From NCBI RefSeq assembly GCF_018402495.1, contig NZ_JAGYIU010000001.1:1054001-1118000 (forward strand): a stretch of 64,000 nt of DNA. The letters are read 5' to 3'. The notes under the pieces are model-generated. The model saw only the letters and a program-made list of their open reading frames with translations, did no database searches and was not told the origin of the DNA. Position 1 is the stretch's first letter. Every line of letters starts with the position of its first letter. This document shows, one piece after another, positions 37,771-47,046 of the stretch. A program made the translations under genes and the position numbers. This DNA is from Pseudoalteromonas sp. (GTDB taxonomy: Bacteria; Pseudomonadota; Gammaproteobacteria; Enterobacterales; Alteromonadaceae).

Positions 37771-37822
37771 TAAACACTTAGTTAACTGTTATTAATAATT
37801 AGTGCATTTAAAAGGAAATATA

Positions 37823-40150
37823 ATGAAATCTCGCCCCCTGTATTTGGCTTCATTGATCAGCGCAGCTTTATTTGCCCCTGCCGTTTTAGCAGATGATGAT
37901 AATACCGCAGCGAATATGGAAGTAATGGTTGTTACCGCCTCTGGGTACGAACAAAAATTAATTGACGCCCCAGCCAGCGTATCGGTTATTTCTCGTGATG
38001 AATTAAAAAACAAACCTTACACCAGCTTAGCTGACGCCTTAAGAGATATTGAAGGTATTGATGTAGGCGCAGGACAAGACAAAAACGGCAATATTAGCAT
38101 TACAATGCGTGGTTTACCGGCAAGCTATACTTTGGTACTTATTGATGGTCGTCGTCAAAGCGATGTAGGTAATATCGGTCCAAACAACTTTGGTAACAGC
38201 CAATTTATGTATATGCCGCCACTGGAAGCAATTGACCGTGTTGAAGTTGTTAGAGGCCCAATGTCAACATTATATGGTGCAGATGCCATTGGTGGTGTTA
38301 TTAACATTATTACACGTAAAAACCTTGATACACTCCATGGCGGCGTAACTGTCAGTAGCAATATTCAAACCGATTCACAGTACGGTGACGATAACAAAAT
38401 CGATTTATATTTAACTGGCCCAAGCGGCATTGATAACCTTAGCTATGCTTTACGCGGTAGCTTTTATGACCGTAGCGAAAGCATGCCAACTTACAGCGAA
38501 AGCCGAAAATTACCAGATGGCACTATGTGGGTAGATGATGGCAGTTTTGGCGACAAAAAAATTGTTGCTGCGCGTAACTTTAATTTAGGGGCTACGCTAA
38601 ACTACCAACTAAATAAACAAAACGAACTCAGCTTTGAATACGATATTGCGAAACAACGTTACGATAATACTGAGGGACAAACCGGTACCCTTGATAGCCC
38701 TAACAGCCTATGGCGGGCTCGCGGTGGTATTGTACAACCACGTGTCGGGTATACACCTTATCAACGTGTTGAGCGTGAGCAATTTGTTGTTGCACATGTA
38801 GGCCGATACGATCTTGCAACAATTACCAGCAGCATAACAAGCAGTCGCAGTGAAAACTTTGGTCGTTCGCTTCCTTTAACAGTTCAAGAAAGACAAGGCG
38901 TACAAGCTATTTGGGATCAAGCTATTATTGACCAAGACACAACTAGTCCAGTATTAACTGATGATATTTACGCACAACTTAATGATACGTTTTTACCTCG
39001 TCCACTGCGTAATTTAAGACTTGATAACCTTATTATTAATACTAAGTTAGAAGCCAATATTGACAACCATTACTTTGTTGTTGGCGCGCAATATTATGAT
39101 GTTGAAATGGAAGACGGTGTATTTGGTATGTACGGCGATGGATTTCGTGAAGGTACAACACAAGATCATCGACAAACGGCCCTCTTCGCTGAAGATAACT
39201 GGGAATTAACCCCAGATTTAACGGCCACAATTGGTGCGCGATACGATCATCATAATATTTTTGGCTCTCAAGTAAGTCCACGTGCATATTTAGCGTTTGC
39301 GCCCGCAGACGAGTGGACTTTTAAAGGCGGTGTAAGTACAGGTTATAAAACACCACAGCCTAATCAATTATTTCCAGGCATTACTGGTTTTGGTGGCCAA
39401 GGAACCTTTCCGTTTGTTGGTACGCCAGACTTACAACCAGAAACCAGCGTAAACTATGAGTTAGCAGCATACTTTAATGGCGCAGATAACTTTAGCGGTA
39501 ATATCACCGTATTTTATAACGACTTTAAAGACAAAATTATTAATCAAGACAATTTGCCTAACTGTGAAGTTGCCCCAGAAGGTGCTGCGTGTGTTGAAAT
39601 TGGCGATGGCTGGGCCGACTTAGGCATTACTAATTTTTCACAAGCTGCCAATGTTGATAAATCATCCACTCGTGGCCTGGAGTTAGCAGCAAATTGGCAC
39701 ATAACAAACACTTTAACACTTAAAGGTAACTACACATATACCGACAGTGAAGTTAAAAGTGGCCGCGATGAAGGATTACCGCTGGTAAACACACCTAAAA
39801 ATATGACCAACGTTACGCTTGATTGGCAAGCAATGGAAGACTTAACGGTATCTCTTATCTCTGAAATTCGTAGCGACCGTTTTCGTGGTACGGCCAATGT
39901 TTCTGGTCCGCAAGGCCCACAAGCACAAAAACTTTACTATAAACCGTATGAGCTATTTCACTTAGCCGCAAATTATAAAATAAACGACAACTTAGTGCTT
40001 AATGCTCGAGTAAACAATTTACTAGATGATGATTTATCAAGCCGTACATGTTTACTTGCCGCATCAGAAGATGAGTTCGAATGTACCTCTGATTACAACA
40101 CCACTCAAAAAGCACGCAGTGTTTGGTTGTCAATGAGTTACAGTTTTTAA
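37823..40150 (+). CDS. TonB-dependent siderophore-type receptor (FepA/CirA-like)
   Basis: About 775 residues. Signal peptide with cleavage after LA near residue 24, TonB box MEVMVVTAS near residue 32, and a plug with the classic order DAPASVSVISRDEL, SLADALRDIEGIDV, ITMRGLPASYTLVLIDGRRQ, DRVEVVRGPMSTLYGADAIG. A 22-strand barrel ends WLSMSYSF. The plug sequence and upstream Fur box point to ferric (catecholate) siderophore uptake. I start at ATG 37823 (AAAAGGAA upstream), not at an in-frame GTG 7 codons earlier. Cysteine pairs in extracellular loops (NCEVAPEGAACVE; TCLLAASEDEFEC) look like disulfides. Confidence 0.9.
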   Translation: MKSRPLYLASLISAALFAPAVLADDDNTAANMEVMVVTASGYEQKLIDAPASVSVISRDELKNKPYTSLADALRDIEGIDVGAGQDKNGNISITMRGLPASYTLVLIDGRRQSDVGNIGPNNFGNSQFMYMPPLEAIDRVEVVRGPMSTLYGADAIGGVINIITRKNLDTLHGGVTVSSNIQTDSQYGDDNKIDLYLTGPSGIDNLSYALRGSFYDRSESMPTYSESRKLPDGTMWVDDGSFGDKKIVAARNFNLGATLNYQLNKQNELSFEYDIAKQRYDNTEGQTGTLDSPNSLWRARGGIVQPRVGYTPYQRVEREQFVVAHVGRYDLATITSSITSSRSENFGRSLPLTVQERQGVQAIWDQAIIDQDTTSPVLTDDIYAQLNDTFLPRPLRNLRLDNLIINTKLEANIDNHYFVVGAQYYDVEMEDGVFGMYGDGFREGTTQDHRQTALFAEDNWELTPDLTATIGARYDHHNIFGSQVSPRAYLAFAPADEWTFKGGVSTGYKTPQPNQLFPGITGFGGQGTFPFVGTPDLQPETSVNYELAAYFNGADNFSGNITVFYNDFKDKIINQDNLPNCEVAPEGAACVEIGDGWADLGITNFSQAANVDKSSTRGLELAANWHITNTLTLKGNYTYTDSEVKSGRDEGLPLVNTPKNMTNVTLDWQAMEDLTVSLISEIRSDRFRGTANVSGPQGPQAQKLYYKPYELFHLAANYKINDNLVLNARVNNLLDDDLSSRTCLLAASEDEFECTSDYNTTQKARSVWLSMSYSF

Positions 40151-40182
40151 ACTAGTTCCCTATGTAAATCGTGAAATACGCT

Positions 40183-40213
40183 AAAGCGTGCATTATTGCA
40201 CGCTTTTATTTTG
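40183..40213 (+). terminator. Terminator after the TonB receptor
   Basis: Stem AAAGCGTGCA/TGCACGCTTT, loop TTAT, followed by TATTTTG. Confidence 0.85.
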
Positions 40214-40217
40214 TCTA

Positions 40218-40226
40218 TGGTATGAT
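40218..40226 (+). promoter_or_regulatory. Extended -10 promoter for the pseudouridine synthase
   Basis: TGGTATGAT fits an extended -10 element just after the preceding terminator and 38 bp before the proposed ATG. No good -35 is visible. Confidence 0.45.
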
Positions 40227-40263
40227 CTGCGCCACTTATTTTGTTGTTTTAAGCGCTATTGTT

Positions 40264-41937
40264 ATGCATAACTCTGCTCTTTGTTTTATTCCTTTTTGCC
40301 AAAATATTGAGGCACTTGAATTACCTGAAAAATTTACCTTTCCTTTTTATTATCAGCCGCACCCTTTGGCGGTGATTGCTGTTAAACAATTACAGCAACA
40401 GCTTGATACGGCAATTCCTTATCAACAAAATGAAAGTGTAAGCGATGAAACAACGGGGAAGATGTTTGGCGTGCTAATTGTAAAAAATCAAGCCGAACAA
40501 ATAGGGTTTTTAGCCGCTTATTCCGGGCAACACGCCGCGTTAAAAGCGTCAATCAAATTTGTACCTGCCGTATCAAACATGCAATTGAATGACCCTGTAT
40601 TTTTAACACAAAATAAAGTCATTAATGAAATAAACAGTGAAATACATACTTTAGAAAACAGCAGTGCATACAAAGAAACCAAGCAGCAATTAGCCACCGC
40701 GTTAGCATGTTATGAGCAACAGCTTTTAGCTAAGCAACAAGCAATGCAGTTAACGCGTAAAGAACGTAAAACACAGCGACAAATGGCTAGTGAACAACTT
40801 AACGACCATGATCTTGAGCAGCTAAAAACTAAACTTGCCACGCAAAGTATTGCTGAAAAAAAGCAGCTACAGGCATTAAAGCAAACGTGGCAAACTAAAA
40901 TAACGCAACTTGAACAATTATTAACACAGCATACTGACATAATAAAACACTTAAAAAAACGGCGCAAAACACTCTCTAAAAACTTACAAAAGAAATTATT
41001 TGCTCAGTATCAGTTTTTAAATGCTAAAGGCGAAATTACCGATTTAAATACTATTTTTGCTAAGCTTCCCGAGCATACACCGCCGGCAGGTGCGGGAGAT
41101 TGCGCAGCACCCAAGTTATTACAATATGCATACACACATGATTTAAAGCCACTCGCTATGGCTGAATTTTGGTGGGGAGCACCGCCTAAATCAGCAATAA
41201 GGCACCATAAACATTATTACCCTTCATGCTACAGTAAATGCCAACCTATCTTAGGCCACATGTTAGCTGGCTTAAATGTTGAACAAAATCCATTGTTGAT
41301 CAATCCCGCACAAGGCAAAGATTTAAGCATTATTTATCAAGATGATGATTTACTGGTCGTTAATAAACCTGCGGAGTTTTTATCGGTGCCCGGGATTAAT
41401 ATTGATGACTCTGTGTATATGCGCATTAAAACGCAGTTTCCTGCGGCTTCTGGCCCGCTGATTGTACATCGATTGGATATGTCGACCTCAGGGCTATTAA
41501 TGATTGCACTTAATAAACGAGTACACAAAGCACTGCAAAAACAATTTATTGAACGCACCGTTGAAAAGCGTTACGTTGCTTTAGTAGCCGGTAATATCAA
41601 AGAGAATAGCGGGGTCATTAATTTACCCTTAGTGCTCGACTTTGATGACAAACCACGGCAAATGGTATGCTATAAAACCGGGAAACCATCGTTAACAACA
41701 TGGCATGTACTGGCGCGAAAAAACAACACCACACGACTGCAGTTATACCCCAAAACAGGGCGTACGCATCAATTACGCGTTCATTGCGCCCATCAATTAG
41801 GGTTAAACACTCCAATCGTTGGCGATACTCATTATGGCAAAGAGGCAGACCGACTGCATTTACATGCAGAGTACTTAGCCTTTACACACCCTATTTCTCA
41901 TCAACGTTTAGAGTTTGAAGTCGCCGCTGATTTTTAA
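40264..41937 (+). CDS. RluA family pseudouridine synthase with long N-terminal extension
   Basis: The catalytic domain is the C-terminal third: IYQDDDLLVVNKPAEFLSVPG near residue 357, VHRLDMSTSGLLMIAL (catalytic Asp) near 400, and LYPKTGRTHQLRVHCAHQLG near 495. It converts uridine to pseudouridine in rRNA or tRNA. The first 340 residues include a highly charged, Gln-rich coiled coil (about 120-250). The reading frame is open from a GTG at 40171, but the first 93 bases contain the upstream terminator and a -10 element, so I start at ATG 40264 (MHNSALCFIPF). RNA target unknown. Confidence 0.87.
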   Translation: MHNSALCFIPFCQNIEALELPEKFTFPFYYQPHPLAVIAVKQLQQQLDTAIPYQQNESVSDETTGKMFGVLIVKNQAEQIGFLAAYSGQHAALKASIKFVPAVSNMQLNDPVFLTQNKVINEINSEIHTLENSSAYKETKQQLATALACYEQQLLAKQQAMQLTRKERKTQRQMASEQLNDHDLEQLKTKLATQSIAEKKQLQALKQTWQTKITQLEQLLTQHTDIIKHLKKRRKTLSKNLQKKLFAQYQFLNAKGEITDLNTIFAKLPEHTPPAGAGDCAAPKLLQYAYTHDLKPLAMAEFWWGAPPKSAIRHHKHYYPSCYSKCQPILGHMLAGLNVEQNPLLINPAQGKDLSIIYQDDDLLVVNKPAEFLSVPGINIDDSVYMRIKTQFPAASGPLIVHRLDMSTSGLLMIALNKRVHKALQKQFIERTVEKRYVALVAGNIKENSGVINLPLVLDFDDKPRQMVCYKTGKPSLTTWHVLARKNNTTRLQLYPKTGRTHQLRVHCAHQLGLNTPIVGDTHYGKEADRLHLHAEYLAFTHPISHQRLEFEVAADF

Positions 41938-42276
41938 TTTTAATTCGCTAAATCTAAGGAAAGCAAATCGTGTCGATAGCAAGGTAAACAAGACAGCTGC
42001 AGCACTTGTTTATCCTTTGAAATTAACCATATAGCGCTAACCTTAAGCGATAACGCCGCAGCAGTTACCGCTTATACTTAAATTTCATTGCCAAAAAATT
42101 AAACAAAATAAGTCTCAGTGTTTATACCAATTGCATTAAATTAGTGATCTATTATAGCGACAAGGACATAAGTCGATAACAAGGCAAAAATTATGGTATG
42201 CAGTTGTTCTATATGAATAATTTTTAACGCAGATAGCGAGTTATTCAATAAGCTAAAATGAGCATGTTTTTAATAA
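41938..42276. repeat. Intergenic region with imperfect direct repeat
   Basis: No gene is visible. GTCGATAGCAAGGTAAA (about 41973) and GTCGATAACAAGGCAAA (about 42173) are an imperfect direct repeat 200 bp apart. The stretch TATACCAATTGCATTAA (about 42123) looks like the edge of a small dispersed element, but no second copy lies in this window. Confidence 0.35.
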
Positions 42277-42306
42277 AAAGTGCCGCTGACAAGTAAGCGG
42301 CACTTT
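42277..42306. terminator. Terminator after the minus-strand S9 peptidase
   Basis: 11-bp stem AAAGTGCCGCT/AGCGGCACTTT, loop of 8, with TTATTA following on the minus strand and AAAAAT on plus. It is between convergent genes. Confidence 0.75.
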
Positions 42307-42325
42307 AAAAATCAACACGCCCTCA

Positions 42326-44227
42326 TTAAAGCGTATCACTTAGCCATTTAAAAAATTCACGTTGCCAAACAATTCCGTTTTGCGGTGATAGCACCCAATG
42401 ATTTTCTTCTGGGAAGTATAAAAAACGACTCTTCAAACCACGTAGTTTAGCCGCCTGAAAAGCAGCAATTCCTTGCTCAAGTGGCACACGGTAGTCTTTA
42501 CCACCATGAATAACAAACATTGGCGCATCCCATTTTTCAATATGATTAATAGGATTAAACTGACCATAGGCGTTGTTAGTTGCCACGGTGTTTTCCCAAT
42601 ACGCACCACCTAGTTCATTGTTGACAAAAAATAACTCTTCGGTTGTGCCATACATACTGCGTAAATCAAAAATACCACAATGGGCAATAAAGGTTTTAAA
42701 GCGACCTTCATGATTGCCAGCTAAATAAAACGCAGAATACCCTCCGTAGCTGGCCCCCACCGCACCAATGCGAGATTTATCAACATAAGGCTCGTTTGCT
42801 ACATCATCAATAGCACCTAAGTAATCTTGCATTACCTCAGCGCCCCAGTTTTTACTAATGGCCTCGTTCCACTCAACGCCATGCCCTGGCATACCGCGTC
42901 GATTTGGCGCAACCACAATATAACCTTGCGATGCCATAACCTGAAAGTTCCAACGAAAAGAATAAAATTGCGATAACGCAGACTGCGGCCCACCTTGTAA
43001 ATAAAGTAGTGTTGGGTATTTTTTGCGCTTATCAAAGTTAGGCGGATAAATAACCCACGTTAACATGTCTTGGCCGTCTTTGGTTTTAACTATGCGTTTT
43101 TCAACATTGGGTAAATCAAGCGTGGCATAAAACGCATCGTTTTCCTTGGTTAACGCCACCAGCTCTTTACTTTTAATATCAAAACGGTAAATTTCGCTCG
43201 CAGCATTCATGCTGCTTAAGGTTACAACCAGTTGATTATCTAGCGCAGCGACAATACTACTAACATCAAACATGCCATTTGTAAGCTGTTTAATTTTAGG
43301 TTGAGCCTTTGTTTTTGTATTTACCGCCACCTGAAAAAGTTGCACTGTACCATTAACAGGTGCCACAAAATAAATGTGTTTAGCGTCATGGCTCCATTTA
43401 AAACTGTTTACCGTGCCATCCCAGTGTGCAGTTAAATTAAACTCACGGTCTTTTACTTTAACAATAATATCGTTCTTGTCTGCTTCGTTGCCGGCTTCAT
43501 CCATTTGTAACCAAGCCAACTGACCGTTTGCAGAAAATGCGGGGTATTTATCATAACCCAAGTTATCTTCTGTAATGTTTGTCGTTTTTTTGCTAGCAAG
43601 ATTGTAACGATAAATATCGGTATTGGTGCTTTTTACATAGTCACTACCCGACAGCTTTTTACTTACATAATAAATATTTTCACCTTTAGGGCCCCAAGTG
43701 TAGTCGGCAGTGCCTCCAAACGGTGAGGTTGGGCTATCAAATGGTAAACCTTTCATTATGTCAATGGTGTCTTCGGTGTTTAAGTCTTGATAAAACACAT
43801 GGTTAAACTTGCCATCTTTGTACGTATCCCAATGGCGATAATTTAAATCATCAAACACGTAGGCATTAGCTTGAGCAAGCTCTTTATGACGGTCGGTGGC
43901 TAACACATCTTCTAGTTGTACTTTTTCATGGAAAAGCCGCTTGCTGCCATCGGGTGAAATACGGCTATCGATTAACAAACCTTGATAGGCTTCTAACAGC
44001 TGAGAATTGCCACCTTTAAGCGCTACTTGGTACACCTTACTGCTAAAGTTATTGTTTTCTACACTGGGTGTTGTCACTTTATAGATGACATGCGTTTTGT
44101 CTTGATTTAAACCCAATGCACTCACACGCTTTACTTGCCAAAGTTTTTCAGGTGTCATCACCTCGTTGGCATACGCGCCAACACTCAGGGTCAACCCCAC
44201 ACTTACCGATAAAATAATTCGCAACAT
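42326..44227 (-). CDS. Exported S9 family acylaminoacyl/dipeptidyl peptidase
   Basis: About 633 residues with a signal peptide (MLRIILSVSVGLTLSVGAYA). Propeller-type repeats fill the first 390 residues; the hydrolase domain then has catalytic Ser in GASYGGYSA near residue 490, Asp in HGGKDYRVPLEQG near 572 and His in EENHWVLSP near 606. A second S9 peptidase lies at 35.4 kb; the two differ in length and in triad context, so they are not a recent duplication. Start at ATG 44227 with GAGGAA eight nt upstream; an in-frame TTG five codons earlier overlaps that site. Confidence 0.9.
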   Translation of the reverse strand: MLRIILSVSVGLTLSVGAYANEVMTPEKLWQVKRVSALGLNQDKTHVIYKVTTPSVENNNFSSKVYQVALKGGNSQLLEAYQGLLIDSRISPDGSKRLFHEKVQLEDVLATDRHKELAQANAYVFDDLNYRHWDTYKDGKFNHVFYQDLNTEDTIDIMKGLPFDSPTSPFGGTADYTWGPKGENIYYVSKKLSGSDYVKSTNTDIYRYNLASKKTTNITEDNLGYDKYPAFSANGQLAWLQMDEAGNEADKNDIIVKVKDREFNLTAHWDGTVNSFKWSHDAKHIYFVAPVNGTVQLFQVAVNTKTKAQPKIKQLTNGMFDVSSIVAALDNQLVVTLSSMNAASEIYRFDIKSKELVALTKENDAFYATLDLPNVEKRIVKTKDGQDMLTWVIYPPNFDKRKKYPTLLYLQGGPQSALSQFYSFRWNFQVMASQGYIVVAPNRRGMPGHGVEWNEAISKNWGAEVMQDYLGAIDDVANEPYVDKSRIGAVGASYGGYSAFYLAGNHEGRFKTFIAHCGIFDLRSMYGTTEELFFVNNELGGAYWENTVATNNAYGQFNPINHIEKWDAPMFVIHGGKDYRVPLEQGIAAFQAAKLRGLKSRFLYFPEENHWVLSPQNGIVWQREFFKWLSDTL

Positions 44228-44242
44228 CGCGAAATTCCTCAA

Positions 44243-44677
44243 AAAATAAATCAGCTAAGAGTATAATAAGTTAAAAAATAAAAGGAAGTGGGCAGCTAAA
44301 TATAGCTTCACGCAAACAAACACTGTTTTTGCCTTTAAAGCACACACCAAAAATAAACTGTAAAATACATCGCTTCAATTTTTTAAGCATTGAGAATACT
44401 CACCACTGTAAGTAATTTGTACCTCGTTATTCGTTGAGCTTGTCATAAAATTTCCTTAAAAAAGAGATAAATAAACTAATAAGCAATAAAGACCGTACAA
44501 ACTCCCTTTTATTTCATAATAATTGTAAATAGCTGTTAAGCTTGTTTAATAAATCGATTACCAAAGCAGCTATTTTTAATATTTTAATAAATATCAATAT
44601 TGTTAAATTGCTGAAAGTTATTTTTAAGCCTTTCGGTCTTTTATAACCATCAACATACAATTACAGAGAGAAAACGT
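44243..44677. promoter_or_regulatory. Divergent promoter region
   Basis: 435 bp between the S9 peptidase (minus) and the eight-gene TonB receptor/ynj operon (plus). It is very AT-rich near 44560-44610 and shows no convincing Fur box, LacI-type palindrome or riboswitch. The operon promoter must lie here; I cannot place it. Confidence 0.4.
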
Positions 44678-47032
44678 TTGAAATATTCGTACTTGGCCGT
44701 ATCTATAGCCGCTTTATTAAATACACCCGCTATTGCTTTTGCTACAACAAAGCCTGTAACAGAAAATGCTATAGAGCGTATTGAAGTAGCGGGCCAAAGT
44801 TTAAATTCTCAAGGACTTTCTGTTAAAGATGCAACCATAAATGGCCCCTTTGGCGATAATTTAGCACTGCAAGATATAGCACGTTCAGTTACACCTATTT
44901 CAAAAGCGCTAATAGAACAACTTAACATTGCCACCTTGCATGATGTACTTGCGGTGAGTCCTAATACGTATGCCGCCAGTGGCTTTGGGGCACCAAGTTT
45001 ACCTACTATTCGAGGCCAATTAGGTGAGCTTTTTCAAGATGGAACTCGTCGCCAAGCGGGTAATAACGGCTTTGGTGTACCGCTTTCATTTAACGCGGTA
45101 GAACAAATAGATGTAGTTAAAGGCGCTCCTCCAGTATTGTTTGGTTCAAGCCAGCGCAATGGGGGGTTTGTAAATTTACACTCTAAGCAAGCCTCCACTG
45201 AAGAACAAAAAGGTAAAGCGAAGCTCTCTGCGGGTCGTTGGGATCAATACACCGCTCAGCTTGATTACACCGCACCGATTGTAAAAGACAAAATTGGTTT
45301 TCGTGTGAGTTATGAACACCTTGATCATGGAAGCTACTACGATTACTCAGGGACTAAAAGTGACAGTCTTTTTGCAGCACTGCGAGTATTGCCTGATGAT
45401 AAAAGCAGCTGGGATATTAACTTTGAGCTATATCAGGTTGAGTTTACCGACAACGCCGGTATTAACCGCCCTACTCAAGCACTCATCGACCATGGCCTTT
45501 ACATTACCGGCCAAGGCGTTCAAGCAAACGGCAGCACAGTACCCGCAGCGGGTTCAATTGTATCTCCTACAGGGTTAGTTAACATTGATCGCAGCACCGT
45601 ACTTACCGACCCTGATAACCAAAACGAAGCCACTACTTACCTATTACACAGTATTTATAAGCGCGCGCTTTCAGATAAAGCGTCGCTTAAAAATATTAGC
45701 TATTTTCAGCACTTAAAACGTGATGAAGTGGCTCAAAACAGTTTTGTTGAAATTATAGATGGTGCCGATACCGCACAAAACCGCACTGAACTAACGTATC
45801 AATGGAATAATAAACAGCAAACTATCTTAGCCTTTGATGTACGCTACAACAAAGTACTTGGCTACAGCCAATTTACCACCGAGGCCGACACACCAATTGA
45901 TTTAACGGGCCCACTTTCAAACCGTCGCATTCCATTAACCGATGCGCAAAAAGCACGCTTAGTTGAGCTGCGCCCTGGTGTATTTGTATCCCCAGGTGGT
46001 CAATACGATATAAACGGCGATGGCAGTGGCGATTTTAACTTATCAGACACCACCGACTCGCGCTCTTGGCAAACTGGCTTTGCTATACAACAAGACTCAC
46101 AGTGGACAAATAAACTGCGTACCAGTGTGGGCTACCGCGTTGATTATTATGACGTAGAAGCACACGACCCCATTGCACCACAAGGGCAAACAGCAGCCAG
46201 TGATAGCATTAACGACACACTGCAATCTGGCCAAATCAGTTTTAATTACAAGCTCAATACTGATTTTACAAGTTACGGCGCAGCAAGTTACAACGAAGCG
46301 ACTTCAAATAGTATGGCCGGTGGTAACACCTTAGGTAGTGACAACGCGATTAGTGCGCAAAACTTTGCAACCGAAAACACGCTAGTAGAATTTGGCTTAA
46401 AATACGCGCCTACCAACAGCGATTGGTATGCTGATGGCGCCCTATTTAGCCAGCGCCGTAGTTTACGCAACCGCGATGGCAGCAATACCGGTATTCGTAC
46501 CTCAGGTTTTGAAGGCCAAGTATTTTACGACGCCTACCCATATTGGTTAAGTGCAGGTTATAGCTATATTGACGCGCGCTACGATAACTCTGCGACTGGC
46601 CAAGACTCGGCGAAAATTGCTGATGCGTTTGATAACTCTCGCCCAGATATTATTGCCGGTAATGGTATAGGCGCGCCAAGTTATACAGCGTTTGCCCCTT
46701 CAAATAGCCAAGTACAAGGTATTCCTGAGCAATCGTTAAGCGTTAATGGTAGTTATTCAATTAATGAGAAATGGCAGACAGGTTTTTCAGCTTTGTATAC
46801 AAAGAGTTACCCGCTGGACTTTTTACAAACAGTAAAAATTCGTGACCAATACACGTTAAACGTCAATACCAGCTATGCGTTTACGCCTAGCACTAAATTG
46901 CGATTAGATGTGAACAACGTCACAAATCAAGATAACTGGCGCCCAGTGTTTGAAGGCGGCTATTTTGGCGCAACATTGGCATTTCCTGAATTACCAATAA
47001 ACGCCAAGCTTACCCTAACGCATAACTTTTAG
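44678..47032 (+). CDS. TonB-dependent receptor, first gene of the ynj-like operon
   Basis: 784 residues; signal peptide ending AFA (about residue 22), TonB-box-like IERIEVAGQ near 32, plug with LHDVLAVSPNTYAAS, PTIRGQLGELFQDG, and EQIDVVKGAPPVLFGSS, and a barrel ending LTLTHNF. The plug resembles the siderophore (FpvA/FecA-like) class, but the start codon region lacks a Fur box. Starts at a TTG with GAGAG upstream. The next gene begins 15 bp after the stop, tying this receptor to an ABC importer: a complete outer- and inner-membrane route. The ligand is unknown. Confidence 0.88.
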   Translation: MKYSYLAVSIAALLNTPAIAFATTKPVTENAIERIEVAGQSLNSQGLSVKDATINGPFGDNLALQDIARSVTPISKALIEQLNIATLHDVLAVSPNTYAASGFGAPSLPTIRGQLGELFQDGTRRQAGNNGFGVPLSFNAVEQIDVVKGAPPVLFGSSQRNGGFVNLHSKQASTEEQKGKAKLSAGRWDQYTAQLDYTAPIVKDKIGFRVSYEHLDHGSYYDYSGTKSDSLFAALRVLPDDKSSWDINFELYQVEFTDNAGINRPTQALIDHGLYITGQGVQANGSTVPAAGSIVSPTGLVNIDRSTVLTDPDNQNEATTYLLHSIYKRALSDKASLKNISYFQHLKRDEVAQNSFVEIIDGADTAQNRTELTYQWNNKQQTILAFDVRYNKVLGYSQFTTEADTPIDLTGPLSNRRIPLTDAQKARLVELRPGVFVSPGGQYDINGDGSGDFNLSDTTDSRSWQTGFAIQQDSQWTNKLRTSVGYRVDYYDVEAHDPIAPQGQTAASDSINDTLQSGQISFNYKLNTDFTSYGAASYNEATSNSMAGGNTLGSDNAISAQNFATENTLVEFGLKYAPTNSDWYADGALFSQRRSLRNRDGSNTGIRTSGFEGQVFYDAYPYWLSAGYSYIDARYDNSATGQDSAKIADAFDNSRPDIIAGNGIGAPSYTAFAPSNSQVQGIPEQSLSVNGSYSINEKWQTGFSALYTKSYPLDFLQTVKIRDQYTLNVNTSYAFTPSTKLRLDVNNVTNQDNWRPVFEGGYFGATLAFPELPINAKLTLTHNF

Positions 47033-47046
47033 GCCCAAGAGATAAT

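Larger units (their letters stand above)
37446..37800 (+). promoter_or_regulatory. Intergenic region: terminator then iron-responsive promoter
   Basis: The stretch holds the hairpin at 37459-37488 and, at its 3' end, a Fur-box-like sequence. Nothing else is evident in the AT-rich middle. Confidence 0.5.

Noticed and set aside
35397..44227. The two S9 peptidases as a recent tandem duplication
   Set aside because: They differ in length and strand, and the residues around the triad differ (GGSYGGYAS versus GASYGGYSA; GHGNRK versus ENHWVLSP).
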